From Sphingomonadales bacterium (GTDB lineage Bacteria; Pseudomonadota; Alphaproteobacteria; Sphingomonadales; Kordiimonadaceae), in assembly GCA_011088215.1 (NCBI GenBank), contig JAALKD010000007.1:1-64000 (forward strand): a DNA stretch of 64,000 bases. Direction: 5' to 3'. Numbering within the stretch: the stretch's first letter is position 1; every line of letters starts with the position of its first letter. The position numbers and the translations under genes were made by a program. The notes under the pieces are model-generated. The model made no database searches and was not told where the DNA came from. It saw nothing but the letters and a program-made list of their open reading frames with translations. Shown one piece after another: positions 18,857 through 28,227 of this stretch.

Positions 18857-19870
18857 TTGTCGAATACCAAATTATCAGTTGCTTCTGAAACTAATCCTGG
18901 GCCGGTATTGGTCACTGGAGGAGCCGGCTACATTGGTGGACACGCAGTCTTGGCACTTCAGGACGCTGGTATTGAGGTTTGTGTTGTTGATGACCTGAGC
19001 ACTGGAAAGCGCCAAGCGTTTCACGATACTGTACATTTTTATGAAGGTAGAATTCATAATCAAGACCTCGTATCGCAGATTATTAAGCGTCACGGAATTC
19101 GTTCGATATTGCATTTTGCAGGCTCAATTAAAGTTGACGAGTCGGTTTCTAATCCTTTGAAATATTATGAAAATAATACCGAAGGAAGCCGGAATCTCAT
19201 TGAAGTAGCCGTTGCAGAAAAGGTCGAGCAATTTATATTTTCTTCAACAGCTGCGGTATACGGCGAGACCGATGATGAACCGGTTAGGGAAAGTGCCGTG
19301 CCCGTGCCGCTGAACCCTTATGGTGCATCCAAACTATTCACCGAACAGCAGCTCAAGGACGTCTGTGCGGTTTCGAACATGCAATATGGTATTTTTCGCT
19401 ATTTTAATGTGGCGGGTGCCGATCCCGATCTTCGTCACGGGCAATTTCTTGAAAACCCAACCCATCTTATCGGTAGAGCGATTGATGCAACGCTGGGCAA
19501 ATCATCGCCGCTAACTATTTTTGGCCGCTCTTTGCCAACGGTCGACGGGACCGGCGTTCGGGATTATATTCACGTATCAGACGTGGTTGATGCTCACCTT
19601 ACTTTGTTGACACATATGAAAACTACCGGTGGTTCGTTTTTGCTTAACCTGGGTTACGGACGGGGTAGCAGCGTGTTGGATGTTGTCACAGCGCTTGAAA
19701 AAGAGATCGGGCAAAAGGTTCCGCATGAGTTCGGACCACCGCGGGCAGGTGAGGCACCGTCTGTCATAGCTGACATCTGCCGGTTGAATAGTGAGCTGGA
19801 CTGGCAGCCCAAATACGCAAAGCTGGAACAATTGTTGCGTTCGTCGTATAGTTGGGCGAAATCACTATAG
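18857..19870 (+). CDS. galE: UDP-glucose 4-epimerase
   Basis: Short-chain dehydrogenase-type epimerase of 337 residues interconverting UDP-glucose and UDP-galactose, here probably to supply a sugar for the exopolysaccharide. It shows the NAD-binding VLVTGGAGYIGGHAV motif (residues 18-32), SSTAAVYGE, the catalytic YGASKLFTEQ (Tyr-x3-Lys), FRYFNVAGADPD and the C-terminal GVRDYIHVSDV. The start is TTG at 18857, behind GCAGGAGAA. No ATG exists before the Rossmann motif, so the TTG is well supported. It is 3 bases downstream of the glycosyltransferase gene. Confidence 0.95.
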   Translation: MSNTKLSVASETNPGPVLVTGGAGYIGGHAVLALQDAGIEVCVVDDLSTGKRQAFHDTVHFYEGRIHNQDLVSQIIKRHGIRSILHFAGSIKVDESVSNPLKYYENNTEGSRNLIEVAVAEKVEQFIFSSTAAVYGETDDEPVRESAVPVPLNPYGASKLFTEQQLKDVCAVSNMQYGIFRYFNVAGADPDLRHGQFLENPTHLIGRAIDATLGKSSPLTIFGRSLPTVDGTGVRDYIHVSDVVDAHLTLLTHMKTTGGSFLLNLGYGRGSSVLDVVTALEKEIGQKVPHEFGPPRAGEAPSVIADICRLNSELDWQPKYAKLEQLLRSSYSWAKSL

Positions 19871-19882
19871 GAAATTGATCAG

Positions 19883-20071
19883 TTGGACACTCTCTATTTC
19901 ATGGGTTTTTGTTTTTTGATCGCCTCAGCAATCGTGTGGGGTTATCTCAATGATGACTATGCAGCGTTTAATGAAACAAACAAAAGTAAGAAGTTTTCCG
20001 TGAAAAAAGAGGAGGCAGAACCTACTCCAGAAGTAGACGAAAAAGACACACCTCGAGCTAATCTTCTGTAA
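19883..20071 (+). CDS. Small single-pass membrane protein, hypothetical
   Basis: A 62-residue ORF with a TTG start, 12 bases after galE. One hydrophobic helix (LYFMGFCFLIASAIVWGYL, residues 4-22) is followed by a charged, Lys/Glu-rich cytoplasm-like tail. The ribosome-binding site (AGGAAA) is weakly placed. Its position inside the operon and the simple helix-plus-tail design favour a real gene, but no family is recognised and conservation is untested. Confidence 0.42.
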   Translation: MDTLYFMGFCFLIASAIVWGYLNDDYAAFNETNKSKKFSVKKEEAEPTPEVDEKDTPRANLL

Positions 20072-20140
20072 TTGTTGCCTATTTCTGTATATTACGCGCG
20101 TTAATTCTTGATTTTATTGCCTGTAAGAGGCATATAGTAT

Positions 20141-20184
20141 TAATTATGGTATTCAGTAAGAGTAATTATGGTATTCAGTAAGAG
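20141..20184. repeat. Perfect 22-base tandem duplication before the export gene
   Basis: The unit TAATTATGGTATTCAGTAAG plus AG occurs twice, at 20141-20162 and 20163-20184, with no mismatch. Each copy ends in a purine-rich GTAAGAG that resembles a ribosome-binding site. The second copy ends 38 bases before the likely ATG (20223) and 5 before an alternative GTG (20190). An identical pair implies a recent duplication event. Confidence 0.9.
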
Positions 20185-20222
20185 GATGTGTGGGGTCCGC
20201 GGAATATAAACAGAGTAGTTTT

Positions 20223-20861
20223 ATGCTGTTGAAACAAGTACTTAAGCTTTTCGCTGTCGCTACAATTTCACTGAGTTTGGCCGGTTGTGACATATCCAGA
20301 ATTTATGAGAGTTTGCCAGCTGCGCCGTTTGTGCCACCTGATGAAGGCCCGGGTGACGAATATTACTTGATTGGTCCCTTGGACGCGTTGAATATTTTCG
20401 TGTGGCGAAACCCCGAGCTTACCGTCGACGTTGTCGTCCGTCCAGACGGGCGTATGTCCATGCCGTTGATCGAAGGTTTGGCCGCGACAGGTAAAACTCC
20501 TAGCGAGCTGGCTCGGGATATTGAAGAAGAGCTCAGCATCTATATGCAGTCACCGACTGTTACTGTGGTTGTAAGCGGGTTCAATGGTCCGTTTTCCCAA
20601 CAAGTTCGGGTTTTGGGTGAAGCGGGTACACCCCAAGCTATTCCATACCGAGCGAACATGACATTATTGGATGTGATGATTCAGGTTGGTGGATTAACTG
20701 AATTTGCAGCGGGCGACCGTGCAACCCTTGTTCGCGTTGAAGACGGTGAACAGCATGAATATCGTTTGAAGATTGAAAGTTTGATCAAAGACGGTGATAT
20801 TAATGCTAATGTAAAAATATTACCTGGCGATGTAGTGATCATTCCAGAGAGCATCCTGTAG
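20223..20861 (+). CDS. XrtA system polysaccharide export lipoprotein (Wza family)
   Basis: Outer-membrane export component of 212 residues. The ATG at 20223 gives a clean lipoprotein signal, with hydrophobic core and lipobox LAGC (Cys22). An upstream in-frame GTG at 20190 adds 11 residues and is less likely on signal-peptide grounds. The mature part has the Poly_export domain (YYLIGPLDALNIFVWRNPEL, residues about 52-71) and SLBB-like repeats (VRVLGEAGTPQAIPY, LLDVMIQVGGL). It should form the channel partner of the chain-length protein encoded next. It matches the exosortase-linked TIGR03027 group. Confidence 0.9.
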   Translation: MLLKQVLKLFAVATISLSLAGCDISRIYESLPAAPFVPPDEGPGDEYYLIGPLDALNIFVWRNPELTVDVVVRPDGRMSMPLIEGLAATGKTPSELARDIEEELSIYMQSPTVTVVVSGFNGPFSQQVRVLGEAGTPQAIPYRANMTLLDVMIQVGGLTEFAAGDRATLVRVEDGEQHEYRLKIESLIKDGDINANVKILPGDVVIIPESIL

Positions 20862-20909
20862 GCAAGATAGCATTTTGCGCGGGTAAAACGCCCCCGGCGG
20901 AGACAAAAA

Positions 20910-22532
20910 ATGGCAGCAGCAAGTTTCGGATTACACGATTTATACCAACAGGTTAAATCTGTTGCATACGGCATATGGCGTAAGCGTTGGTATATGATGG
21001 CAGCGACTTGGTTAATATGTCTAGTTGGCTGGGGCCTCGTTGCGACTTTGCCGTATCGTTACGAATCAAGCGCGCAAATTCTTGTCGATACCGACAGTTT
21101 ATTGCCGTCCATCGTCAAAGATCTCAGTGTTGAGGTCGATGTCGGCAAAAGAATTGATGCCGTCAAAAAGACTTTGGTAACCCGATCCAATTTGGAAAAA
21201 ATTATCAGACGGTCAGAATATTTGGAGCGGCTTGGCTCTAATGACGGTGCTCTTAATCAATTGGTCGCTACGATGCAGGACGATATTCGGGTTATTTCAT
21301 TAGACGGCGGTATGTACCGAATCCAATATGAGATATCATATAGCCGCCTAAGTGATCGTCAGCGCGCAGAAGTAGCGCGAAATGTTGTGAACAACTTGTT
21401 GGCTTTCTTTCTGGAGGGCGGCACGGACGGTAGCGATGCCGGCGATAGAAACGCTCAGGAATTTATCGATAAACAAATCGAAGATTATGCGGCGCGGTTA
21501 AACGCAGCCGAAACAGCGCATGCCAAATTCAAGCAAGATAATATTGATATCATTGGTGGATCGTCCAGCTTCCTGTCGCGCCACGATCAAGCGAAGGAAG
21601 ATTTACGCAAAACCCGAAATGAAATCGGAGAATTGACGGTTACGCTTACTACCTTGCAGGAACAGATTCAGAATGTACCGGCTACAATTCAAAATGCTGT
21701 GTCGTCTCGGTCACGTGGTGGTGGCGACGAAGACCCGCTTCAGGGCCGGATTAACGAACAGAAAAAGATACTCGATAAACTAAGAAATCTTGGCTACACG
21801 GACCGCCATCCTGATGTGGCGAACGTACTTCGGCTATTGAAAACGCTTGATGATGAAGCAAAGGTTAAGCAAGAAGAGGTTGCTGCGGAACTGTCTAAAT
21901 CGGCTAGCGCGGGCAAAAATTCGATATCTTCGACCGAAACACCGAACCGCCTTTATGAGCAGTTGATGTTCAACATTATCGACACTCGGACGAACGTCAA
22001 AAGACTGCAGCAGCGCGAGACAGAACAACAGAAGCTCATCGGTGAACTGGAAGAAAAAGCCAAGAAGGTGCCAGAGATTGAAGCTCAGGAAAGCCAGCTA
22101 CTTAGAGACTTTAAGCAGGTGCGTGATCGGTACCAGGAATTTCTTTCGCGCAAGCAGGACCTTCAGTTGAGAATTGACGTAACTGATTCCGACGAAAGCA
22201 TAAGCTTGCGAATTATCGAACAACCAAATCTGCCGACACGCCCCAGCGGCCCACCACGGTTACTGTTCATGAGCGGGATGCTTGTGTTTGCTTTGATGTC
22301 TGGTGTTGGTTTTGCACTGGTTCTATCGGTATTGCGCCCAGTGGTGTTAACTGTCGATCAGCTGAGAATGCAGTTTGATCTTAATATTCTAGGCAATGTA
22401 TCGCGGTCACTTTCCGAAGAGGAAACGCGTCAACGTAGTATGGAATTATTGATGTTTGCTGGTGCAACACTGCTGTTATTCGTGGTGTTTGCCGGCTTCA
22501 TCGTGTTCGATATGATTGGGGGAACTGGTTAA
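20910..22532 (+). CDS. XrtA system polysaccharide chain-length determinant (Wzz-like)
   Basis: Inner-membrane polysaccharide co-polymerase of 540 residues. It has two membrane helices: one near residues 30-47 (WYMMAATWLICLVGWGLV) and one near 450-470 (LLFMSGMLVFALMSGVGFAL). A third hydrophobic segment lies at the very C-terminus. Between them lies a long periplasmic coiled coil (about residues 180-420). The PNLPTRPSGPPRLL motif before the second helix is the Wzz proline-rich signature. The protein controls chain length together with the tyrosine autokinase encoded 40 bases downstream. The Walker motifs are on that separate gene, as in other exosortase loci. Confidence 0.92.
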   Translation: MAAASFGLHDLYQQVKSVAYGIWRKRWYMMAATWLICLVGWGLVATLPYRYESSAQILVDTDSLLPSIVKDLSVEVDVGKRIDAVKKTLVTRSNLEKIIRRSEYLERLGSNDGALNQLVATMQDDIRVISLDGGMYRIQYEISYSRLSDRQRAEVARNVVNNLLAFFLEGGTDGSDAGDRNAQEFIDKQIEDYAARLNAAETAHAKFKQDNIDIIGGSSSFLSRHDQAKEDLRKTRNEIGELTVTLTTLQEQIQNVPATIQNAVSSRSRGGGDEDPLQGRINEQKKILDKLRNLGYTDRHPDVANVLRLLKTLDDEAKVKQEEVAAELSKSASAGKNSISSTETPNRLYEQLMFNIIDTRTNVKRLQQRETEQQKLIGELEEKAKKVPEIEAQESQLLRDFKQVRDRYQEFLSRKQDLQLRIDVTDSDESISLRIIEQPNLPTRPSGPPRLLFMSGMLVFALMSGVGFALVLSVLRPVVLTVDQLRMQFDLNILGNVSRSLSEEETRQRSMELLMFAGATLLLFVVFAGFIVFDMIGGTG

Positions 22533-22572
22533 TTGAAACGAGTTAATCGTTTCAGAGCGAGTTGTTTGACCT

Positions 22573-23688
22573 ATGGATCTGATTGAACGCGCAGCGAAAA
22601 AAGCCAAGAAGAAAGAGGACAAAAGCAGTTCTCTTGTCGAAAGAGCGGCTAAAAAGGCTGGTAACAGTCCTTTTGAGCAGCGCACCGCTGTCGGCGGCGG
22701 TATTGGCAATCCTGCTAATAAGAAAGCCGATCCATCTTCTCTAAACCCGATTGAACCCGCCGCGCCGAAACCGAGCTCTTTTAAAGGTATTGGTGCTCCG
22801 GGCTCAACACCCAAGCCCAAGCCTGCGAATGAAGACACTGCGCCTGCGCCTGAGGGGGTGTTAGCCCGAGCAGGCGCTAGCAAACCTCGTTCATTGGCTA
22901 TTGGTGATACGGCAACATCTCCGGCCGCGCCGAAGAAAAACCAACCCAAAAAACCGCCAGAAGAAATTGATCTGGCTGCTCTGCGGGAAGCTGGCTATAT
23001 CACGCCGGATATGCCGCCGAACTTGATGTCCGAGGAATTCAGGATCATCAAACGGTCTTTGTTGCTGAAGGCGTTTGCCAAGGGCGACAAAAAAACCGGG
23101 ACCAACAATAATGTTATTCTGGTTACTAGTTCAAATCCTAGTGAAGGAAAGACGTTCTGTACCATCAATCTCGCGCTATCGATTGCTACCGAGCAGGATG
23201 TAACGGTGCTGTTGGTTGATGCGGATTTCTCCAAACCTGAAATTCTCAATCGTCTTGGCATTAAAGGTGGTCGTGGTTTGATGGATGTTGTTGCTGACGG
23301 TAAAGTAGACGTTGGCGACTGTTTGGTACGGACTAACATACCTAATTTGGTACTGTTGCCAGCGGGACGCCAACATAACCTAACCACTGAACTTTTGGCC
23401 AGTGAACGGATGGCGAACATGGTTTCGGAAATATCAGCCCGCTATCCTGACCGGATTGTTATATTTGACTCGCCGCCAGTTTTGGCAAGCTCTGCAGCGT
23501 CTGTTCTTGCGCTTTATATGGGGCAGACTGTCTTTGTTATTGAAGCTGAAAAAACTACTGAACCTCAGATAAAAGAGAGTTTGGGCATGATAAGTGCCTG
23601 TGAGAATATTAACCTGCTGCTCAATAAAACCAGGTATAACGGCAGCAATAAGAAATTTGCGACCTATTACGGCTATGGCGGACGATAG
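22573..23688 (+). CDS. XrtA-associated tyrosine autokinase (BY-kinase)
   Basis: Bacterial tyrosine kinase of 371 residues. The first 130 residues are a disordered Lys/Pro/Ala-rich region beginning MDLIERAAKKAKKK, with a second copy SLVERAAKKAG at 17-27. The kinase domain follows: Walker A VTSSNPSEGKTFCTINLA (near residue 180), Walker A' VLLVDADFSKPEI and Walker B IVIFDSPPVL. The C-terminal end ATYYGYGGR has three tyrosines in a short cluster that can be autophosphorylated. It should work with the adjacent chain-length protein to control polymerisation. The long disordered N-terminus matches the exosortase-linked TIGR03018 group. Confidence 0.92.
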   Translation: MDLIERAAKKAKKKEDKSSSLVERAAKKAGNSPFEQRTAVGGGIGNPANKKADPSSLNPIEPAAPKPSSFKGIGAPGSTPKPKPANEDTAPAPEGVLARAGASKPRSLAIGDTATSPAAPKKNQPKKPPEEIDLAALREAGYITPDMPPNLMSEEFRIIKRSLLLKAFAKGDKKTGTNNNVILVTSSNPSEGKTFCTINLALSIATEQDVTVLLVDADFSKPEILNRLGIKGGRGLMDVVADGKVDVGDCLVRTNIPNLVLLPAGRQHNLTTELLASERMANMVSEISARYPDRIVIFDSPPVLASSAASVLALYMGQTVFVIEAEKTTEPQIKESLGMISACENINLLLNKTRYNGSNKKFATYYGYGGR

Positions 23689-23696
23689 GAAACGCA

Positions 23697-25214
23697 GTGT
23701 TTTCATTAGGTAAACCTAACAGGGCTTCACCAAGTTTCGGGCTCAGACCTTTGTCTCATATTGCGCTCGCATTTATGCTATTTTGGGTGCTGTCGCAGGC
23801 CGTTTCTGCCCAGCATATTTATATAGACCCGCGTGCTGAGGCTCGGCTTTCAGTGACCGATAACGCGAACCTCACGGAAACTAATAAAGTTAGAGACGCC
23901 GTGATTAACTCCGCGATTGGGTTGAACGCAAGGATTGATGGCAACCGTATGAATCTTGCGGTTGATTATTCGCTGGATCATTTTCTGTTTCTGACCGATG
24001 GTGGTTCAGATTACCGCCAAAACCTCTTTGGCACGCTTGACGCCGAGGTTTGGGAAGATCACTTCACAGTGAATGGTAGGGCAAGTCTAAGACAACAATT
24101 TTTAGATCAGGCCAGCAGCCTGTCCGGCAGCGCCGCGAACCGTACTGCGAACCGCAGATTAGTGCAGGCATATACAGGTACGGGTATTTTTCGGGCAGGA
24201 CTTCGAGATTTTGCTGATGCCCGCTTTACCTACCGTGTGGGAATTACACGCAGTCCGGCGGACAATTTGCTTGACGAAACCCTACCAGTCAATTTTTCGG
24301 GCTCAACCAGTCATGAGTTCTCTGCTTCGATCGACTCCGGTGATCGATTTAGGTTATTTCAATGGCGCCTATTTGGTGACTCCTCGCGTGTAATACGTTC
24401 ATTGGATGTAAATGATTTTCGAAGAGAGAGGGCTGGCGGCGAAGTTACGGTTAAATTCAACCGTTTCTTCCAAGTTACTGGTAACTTAAATGTTTCAAGC
24501 AATGATTTGCAATCTGAAGTGCTTTCTGAGGATGGCTTCGGGTGGGAAGCTGGTTTTCGCTGGACCCCCGGCCGGAAACTGGATCTTTCAGTTTCATACG
24601 GACGTGAAGGCGCGCGAGAAATTTGGTATGCGTCCCTGCAGCATTTCTTTTCGATCAGGTTTGACTTCACTGGAAGCTATACCGACACAATTTCTGCCAA
24701 TGCGATTGTAGCTAACAATAACCTCAATAGCCTGAGATTTAACCGCGAACAGCGTATCGAAAATGGGGCCGGACTACCAATTGATGAGACTGATCCAAAT
24801 TTTTCATTTTCGGATACTGATTTTCGCCGCCGGGCCGCAGTTGGCACTTTTACCCTGCGACAAAGGCGTACAACCAGCTATTTGACTGGTAATGCTGAAT
24901 GGCGAACATTTGATGATGGAACCGGTACTGGTCGCTCGTGGGGTGCTTCATTGGGTACAGACCATGAAATAAACGAGAAAACCTCAATATCTGCTCGACT
25001 TAGCTTCCGTCAGAGTCTATTTGATAATGGGGTCGTAGATACACTGACGAGTAGAATAGATAATTTTATAGTTGGAAACCTAAGCTGGACAAAAACTGTT
25101 TCGAAATATCTGCGTATTGCATTATCTTATGATCACTCTCAGCGTTTCTCTAATGTTGATGGGCAGGACTTAGAAGAAAATGTTCTTACGTTCTACTTAA
25201 GAGGGACTTTTTAG
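23697..25214 (+). CDS. XrtA-associated outer-membrane beta protein (TIGR03016-like)
   Basis: A 505-residue protein with a signal peptide (SHIALAFMLFWVLSQAVSAQ) and a GTG start 8 bases after the kinase gene, behind AGGAAA. Almost the entire mature part consists of alternating beta strands with aromatic girdles, such as YIDPRAEARLSVTDNANLT, LDLSVSYGREGAREIWY and FTLRQRRTTSYLTGNAEW. It ends in VLTFYLRGTF, a strand with terminal Phe typical of outer-membrane barrels. Proteins like this are a standard part of exosortase A loci; their function is unproven (secretion pore or polymer passage is usual speculation). Confidence 0.85.
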   Translation: MFSLGKPNRASPSFGLRPLSHIALAFMLFWVLSQAVSAQHIYIDPRAEARLSVTDNANLTETNKVRDAVINSAIGLNARIDGNRMNLAVDYSLDHFLFLTDGGSDYRQNLFGTLDAEVWEDHFTVNGRASLRQQFLDQASSLSGSAANRTANRRLVQAYTGTGIFRAGLRDFADARFTYRVGITRSPADNLLDETLPVNFSGSTSHEFSASIDSGDRFRLFQWRLFGDSSRVIRSLDVNDFRRERAGGEVTVKFNRFFQVTGNLNVSSNDLQSEVLSEDGFGWEAGFRWTPGRKLDLSVSYGREGAREIWYASLQHFFSIRFDFTGSYTDTISANAIVANNNLNSLRFNREQRIENGAGLPIDETDPNFSFSDTDFRRRAAVGTFTLRQRRTTSYLTGNAEWRTFDDGTGTGRSWGASLGTDHEINEKTSISARLSFRQSLFDNGVVDTLTSRIDNFIVGNLSWTKTVSKYLRIALSYDHSQRFSNVDGQDLEENVLTFYLRGTF

Positions 25215-25220
25215 CTTCGC

Positions 25221-26264
25221 ATGTATGAGAGTTTTTACAATCTCCAGGGACGTCCGTTTCAATTAACGCCGGACCCTCGATTTTATTTCAGTTCCAGAAC
25301 CCATAAAAAGGCAATGGCATACCTAACCTATGGATTGAACCAAGGTGAGGGCTTTATTATTGTTACCGGCGATATCGGTACCGGTAAAACCACGCTGGTG
25401 CGCCACCTTTTTGATACGCTGGATCGAAACGAATTTATCGCGGCAATGATCGTAAGCACACAGCTTAGTGCAGAGGACTTATTGCGCAGCGTTGTTGCGG
25501 CATTTGGTCTGGATGCACAAGCCGAAGATAAAGGTCAGTTGCTGGCTCGACTTGAAAAACATTTACGAGAGCAATTTGCCAGGGGTCGTCGGGCCCTACT
25601 AGTGGTGGATGAGGCTCAAAACCTGTCCAATGCTGCGCTTGAAGAAATGCGCATGTTGTCGAATTTCCAAGAGGGCGACAAAGCGTTGGTTCAGAGCTTT
25701 CTGGTTGGTCAGCCGGAATTCCGAGAACGTATTTTTGTTGCACCGGAACTTGAGCAGCTACGTCAGCGGGTGATCGCGACTCACCATCTAGAACCGATGG
25801 AACAGGAAGAATTGGCAGACTATATCCAGCACAGGCTAAGCTTGGTTGGCTGGGACAATGATCCATGTTTCACCGCAGATGCTGTAGAGGCCATTTATAA
25901 TCATTCTGCCGGTGTCCCGCGGCGCTTAAACACATTGTGTTCGCGTGTGCTTTTGTACGGTTCACTGGAGGAACTTCACACCATTGACGGCGAGGTTGTT
26001 GGCTCGGTTATCGCCGATATGACGAGTGATACTCGCCCCGTTACATCTACTTCATCGGCACGGACAGCAACACCGCCACCATCAACTCTGGCGGGCGATT
26101 CAACGGTGCCACTTGAAGCGTCTAAAAAGCCTGAGAAAAATGCTGATGTGGATAACAGAATTGATAAGCTTGAAAATATGATGAAGTCACAGGATCAAAC
26201 TTTGCAGCAGCTTACCCAGCTCATGACGCAGCTTGCAGGCGGGGCTGATAAGGACGATAAATAG
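25221..26264 (+). CDS. XrtA-associated AAA ATPase (ExeA/GspA-like)
   Basis: A 347-residue P-loop ATPase. It begins MYESFYNLQGRPFQLTPDPR, the usual ExeA-type opening. Walker A GDIGTGKTT (residues about 51-59) and Walker B ALLVVDEAQN are intact, as is a sensor-like QSFLVGQPEFRE. After the AAA domain comes a disordered Ser/Thr/Pro linker and a short coiled coil (IDKLENMMKSQDQTLQQL). Such ATPases are fixed members of exosortase loci (TIGR03015) and are thought to drive assembly or transport at the inner membrane. It is 6 bases after the barrel gene and 3 before the deacetylase. Confidence 0.92.
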   Translation: MYESFYNLQGRPFQLTPDPRFYFSSRTHKKAMAYLTYGLNQGEGFIIVTGDIGTGKTTLVRHLFDTLDRNEFIAAMIVSTQLSAEDLLRSVVAAFGLDAQAEDKGQLLARLEKHLREQFARGRRALLVVDEAQNLSNAALEEMRMLSNFQEGDKALVQSFLVGQPEFRERIFVAPELEQLRQRVIATHHLEPMEQEELADYIQHRLSLVGWDNDPCFTADAVEAIYNHSAGVPRRLNTLCSRVLLYGSLEELHTIDGEVVGSVIADMTSDTRPVTSTSSARTATPPPSTLAGDSTVPLEASKKPEKNADVDNRIDKLENMMKSQDQTLQQLTQLMTQLAGGADKDDK

Positions 26265-26267
26265 GAC

Positions 26268-27179
26268 ATGTCCACGTCTGTTCCTGCTGACCTGCAAACC
26301 GTGCCACGTAGCACAGGTGACTGGAACAGCTCGCCGCTAAACGCTTTTTCTGTAGATGTTGAAGAATGGTTTCAGGTCGGCGCTTTTGAAAATACTCTCG
26401 AGCGCAATGACTGGCCGTCGTTGGAAAGTCGGGTTGAGCTGCAGACCCATAAAATACTCAAAATACTGGAGACATGCGGCGTTTCCGCCACCTTCTTCTG
26501 TTTGGGCTGGGTTGCTGAACGGCATCCTGACTTGCTCGGGTCAATAGCCGAAGCAGGTCATGAAGTTGGTTGTCATGGTATGGACCACAGACGTATTTTC
26601 ACCCTGTCGCCCGAAGAGTTTGCAAAGGATATCGCGCAGTCCAAAAAACTGCTGGAGGACGCCAGCGGTGTCACGGTTAAGGGCTACAGAGCGCCCAGTT
26701 TTTCAATGAATACAGATACTTGGTCTTACTACCGATTGCTGGAAGAGGCAGGTTTTTCATATTCCTCCAGCGTGGTCCCTGCGAAAACGGACCATTACGG
26801 AATGAAAGGCTTGCCGCGTGTACCTTTCTATCCGCTACTGGGTAGTAAATTTATTGAGGTGCCCATGACAGTTGCCCATGTTTGCGGCGCTGTATTACCC
26901 GCTTCGGGCGGCGGCTATTTTCGACTTTTGCCCCAATTTTTATCACGGTTTCTGATGAGTAAAGCGAAAAAACAAACCGGAATGGGAACAATTTTTTATA
27001 TGCACCCCTGGGAAATAGATCCTGGGCAACCATTTGTTAGGGACGCACCGCTGAAGTCTCGGCTGCGCCATTACACCAACCAATCTCATATGGCGGACAA
27101 AATTTCGACGTTGCTAGAAAGCGGTCAGTTTTTGCGCATGGATCAGCTGCTAGCAAACCAGTTCGCTGCGGGATTATAG
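26268..27179 (+). CDS. XrtA-associated polysaccharide deacetylase (DUF3473)
   Basis: A 303-residue carbohydrate esterase family 4 enzyme with a C-terminal DUF3473 extension (TIGR03006 type). Motifs are the metal/catalytic Asp motif FSVDVEEWFQV (about residues 27-37), the metal-binding H-x3-H in CHGMDHR, the GYRAPSFS motif, and FYMHPWEIDP from DUF3473. It is expected to remove N-acetyl groups from the exopolysaccharide. No signal peptide is visible, so it may act on cytoplasmic lipid-linked intermediates. It follows the ATPase by 3 bases and the FemAB gene by 3. Confidence 0.93.
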   Translation: MSTSVPADLQTVPRSTGDWNSSPLNAFSVDVEEWFQVGAFENTLERNDWPSLESRVELQTHKILKILETCGVSATFFCLGWVAERHPDLLGSIAEAGHEVGCHGMDHRRIFTLSPEEFAKDIAQSKKLLEDASGVTVKGYRAPSFSMNTDTWSYYRLLEEAGFSYSSSVVPAKTDHYGMKGLPRVPFYPLLGSKFIEVPMTVAHVCGAVLPASGGGYFRLLPQFLSRFLMSKAKKQTGMGTIFYMHPWEIDPGQPFVRDAPLKSRLRHYTNQSHMADKISTLLESGQFLRMDQLLANQFAAGL

Positions 27180-27182
27180 CAA

Positions 27183-28223
27183 ATGGGTGTCCAAGTTTCA
27201 TTGTTGCAGACAAGTGAACGCGCCGAATGGGATGCGTTCGTAAACGCGCATCAGCAAGGTACTTTTTGCCATTTGTCTGGTTGGAAAACAGTAATTGAAC
27301 AGGGTGCTGGACAACACTGTCCCTACCTGGTCGCTAAACAGGACGGTGTAATTGCCGGCGTTTTGCCGTTGACAGTAAAGAAACATTTGGTTTTCGGTAA
27401 GGCGCTGATTTCCAATATGTTTTGCGTATACGGCGGCGCACTTGCTGCCGATAACACCGTTGCAGTTTCTTTGTATGAACGTGCGTGGAATTTCGCTCAG
27501 AACCATCAGTTGCCAGTGCTGGAGCTGCGCGCCGATGTTCCTGAGTCGGTGAAGGATGCCAATTGGAACACAGCGACAGGGTCAGCAACATTTACCAAAC
27601 AACTTGCAACTACAGATGACGAACAGTTGTTGGCGATTCCACGAAAACAGCGTGCTGTAGTACGCAAAAGCCTGAAGAATAATTTGACCACAAATTGGGT
27701 CGGGGATGTCGACACATTTTATGATCTTTATGCTCGCAGTGTGCTGGCGCTTGGCACACCAGTATTTCCCAAAAAACTATTCGCTGCCTTGGTGTCTGTG
27801 TTCGGAGATGCGGTTCAAGTGCAACTTACGCTCGGCCCGAACGGGCAGTCTGTCGCAAGTTTGATGAGCTTTTATTTCAACCAGACCGTTATGCCTTATT
27901 ATGCGGGTGGGTCTGCGCTCGTGCGGCAGCTCGGCGCTCACGACTATATGTATTATAATCTTATGTTACATGCGCGGGAGCGGGGTTGTTCGACCTTCGA
28001 TTTTGGACGCAGCAAAGTTGATAGTGGGCCATACAAATTTAAGAAGAACTGGGGCTTCGAACCAACTCCGCTTTACTATTGTTCGCGCCTGGCACCAGGA
28101 GCAGAACAACCGAATTTGTCTCAGCAGTCGGGGCCTTTTGCTGCAATGAGTAAAGTCTGGAAGAAATTGCCGTTGGGAGTATCAAAAATTCTGGGGCCGC
28201 CGTTAGCGCGTCATTTGGGCTGA
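27183..28223 (+). CDS. XrtA-associated FemAB/GNAT-like protein
   Basis: A 346-residue protein with the FemAB double-GNAT fold. Features seen are HQQGTFCHLSGWKTVIEQ near the start, PRKQRAVVRKSLKNNL near 160, and the C-terminal catalytic-like block ERGCSTFDFGRSKVDSGPYKFKK (split about residue 270). This matches TIGR03019, found only with exosortase A. FemAB relatives transfer aminoacyl groups from tRNA to peptidoglycan peptides. The acceptor in exosortase loci is unknown, and decoration of the polysaccharide or a sorted protein is inference. Confidence 0.9.
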   Translation: MGVQVSLLQTSERAEWDAFVNAHQQGTFCHLSGWKTVIEQGAGQHCPYLVAKQDGVIAGVLPLTVKKHLVFGKALISNMFCVYGGALAADNTVAVSLYERAWNFAQNHQLPVLELRADVPESVKDANWNTATGSATFTKQLATTDDEQLLAIPRKQRAVVRKSLKNNLTTNWVGDVDTFYDLYARSVLALGTPVFPKKLFAALVSVFGDAVQVQLTLGPNGQSVASLMSFYFNQTVMPYYAGGSALVRQLGAHDYMYYNLMLHARERGCSTFDFGRSKVDSGPYKFKKNWGFEPTPLYYCSRLAPGAEQPNLSQQSGPFAAMSKVWKKLPLGVSKILGPPLARHLG

Positions 28224-28227
28224 GAGT

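Noticed and set aside
22476-22949. 157-codon minus-strand ORF rich in Ala, Gly and Pro
   Set aside because: It lies antisense to the disordered Lys/Pro/Ala N-terminus of the tyrosine autokinase; composition explains the open frame.
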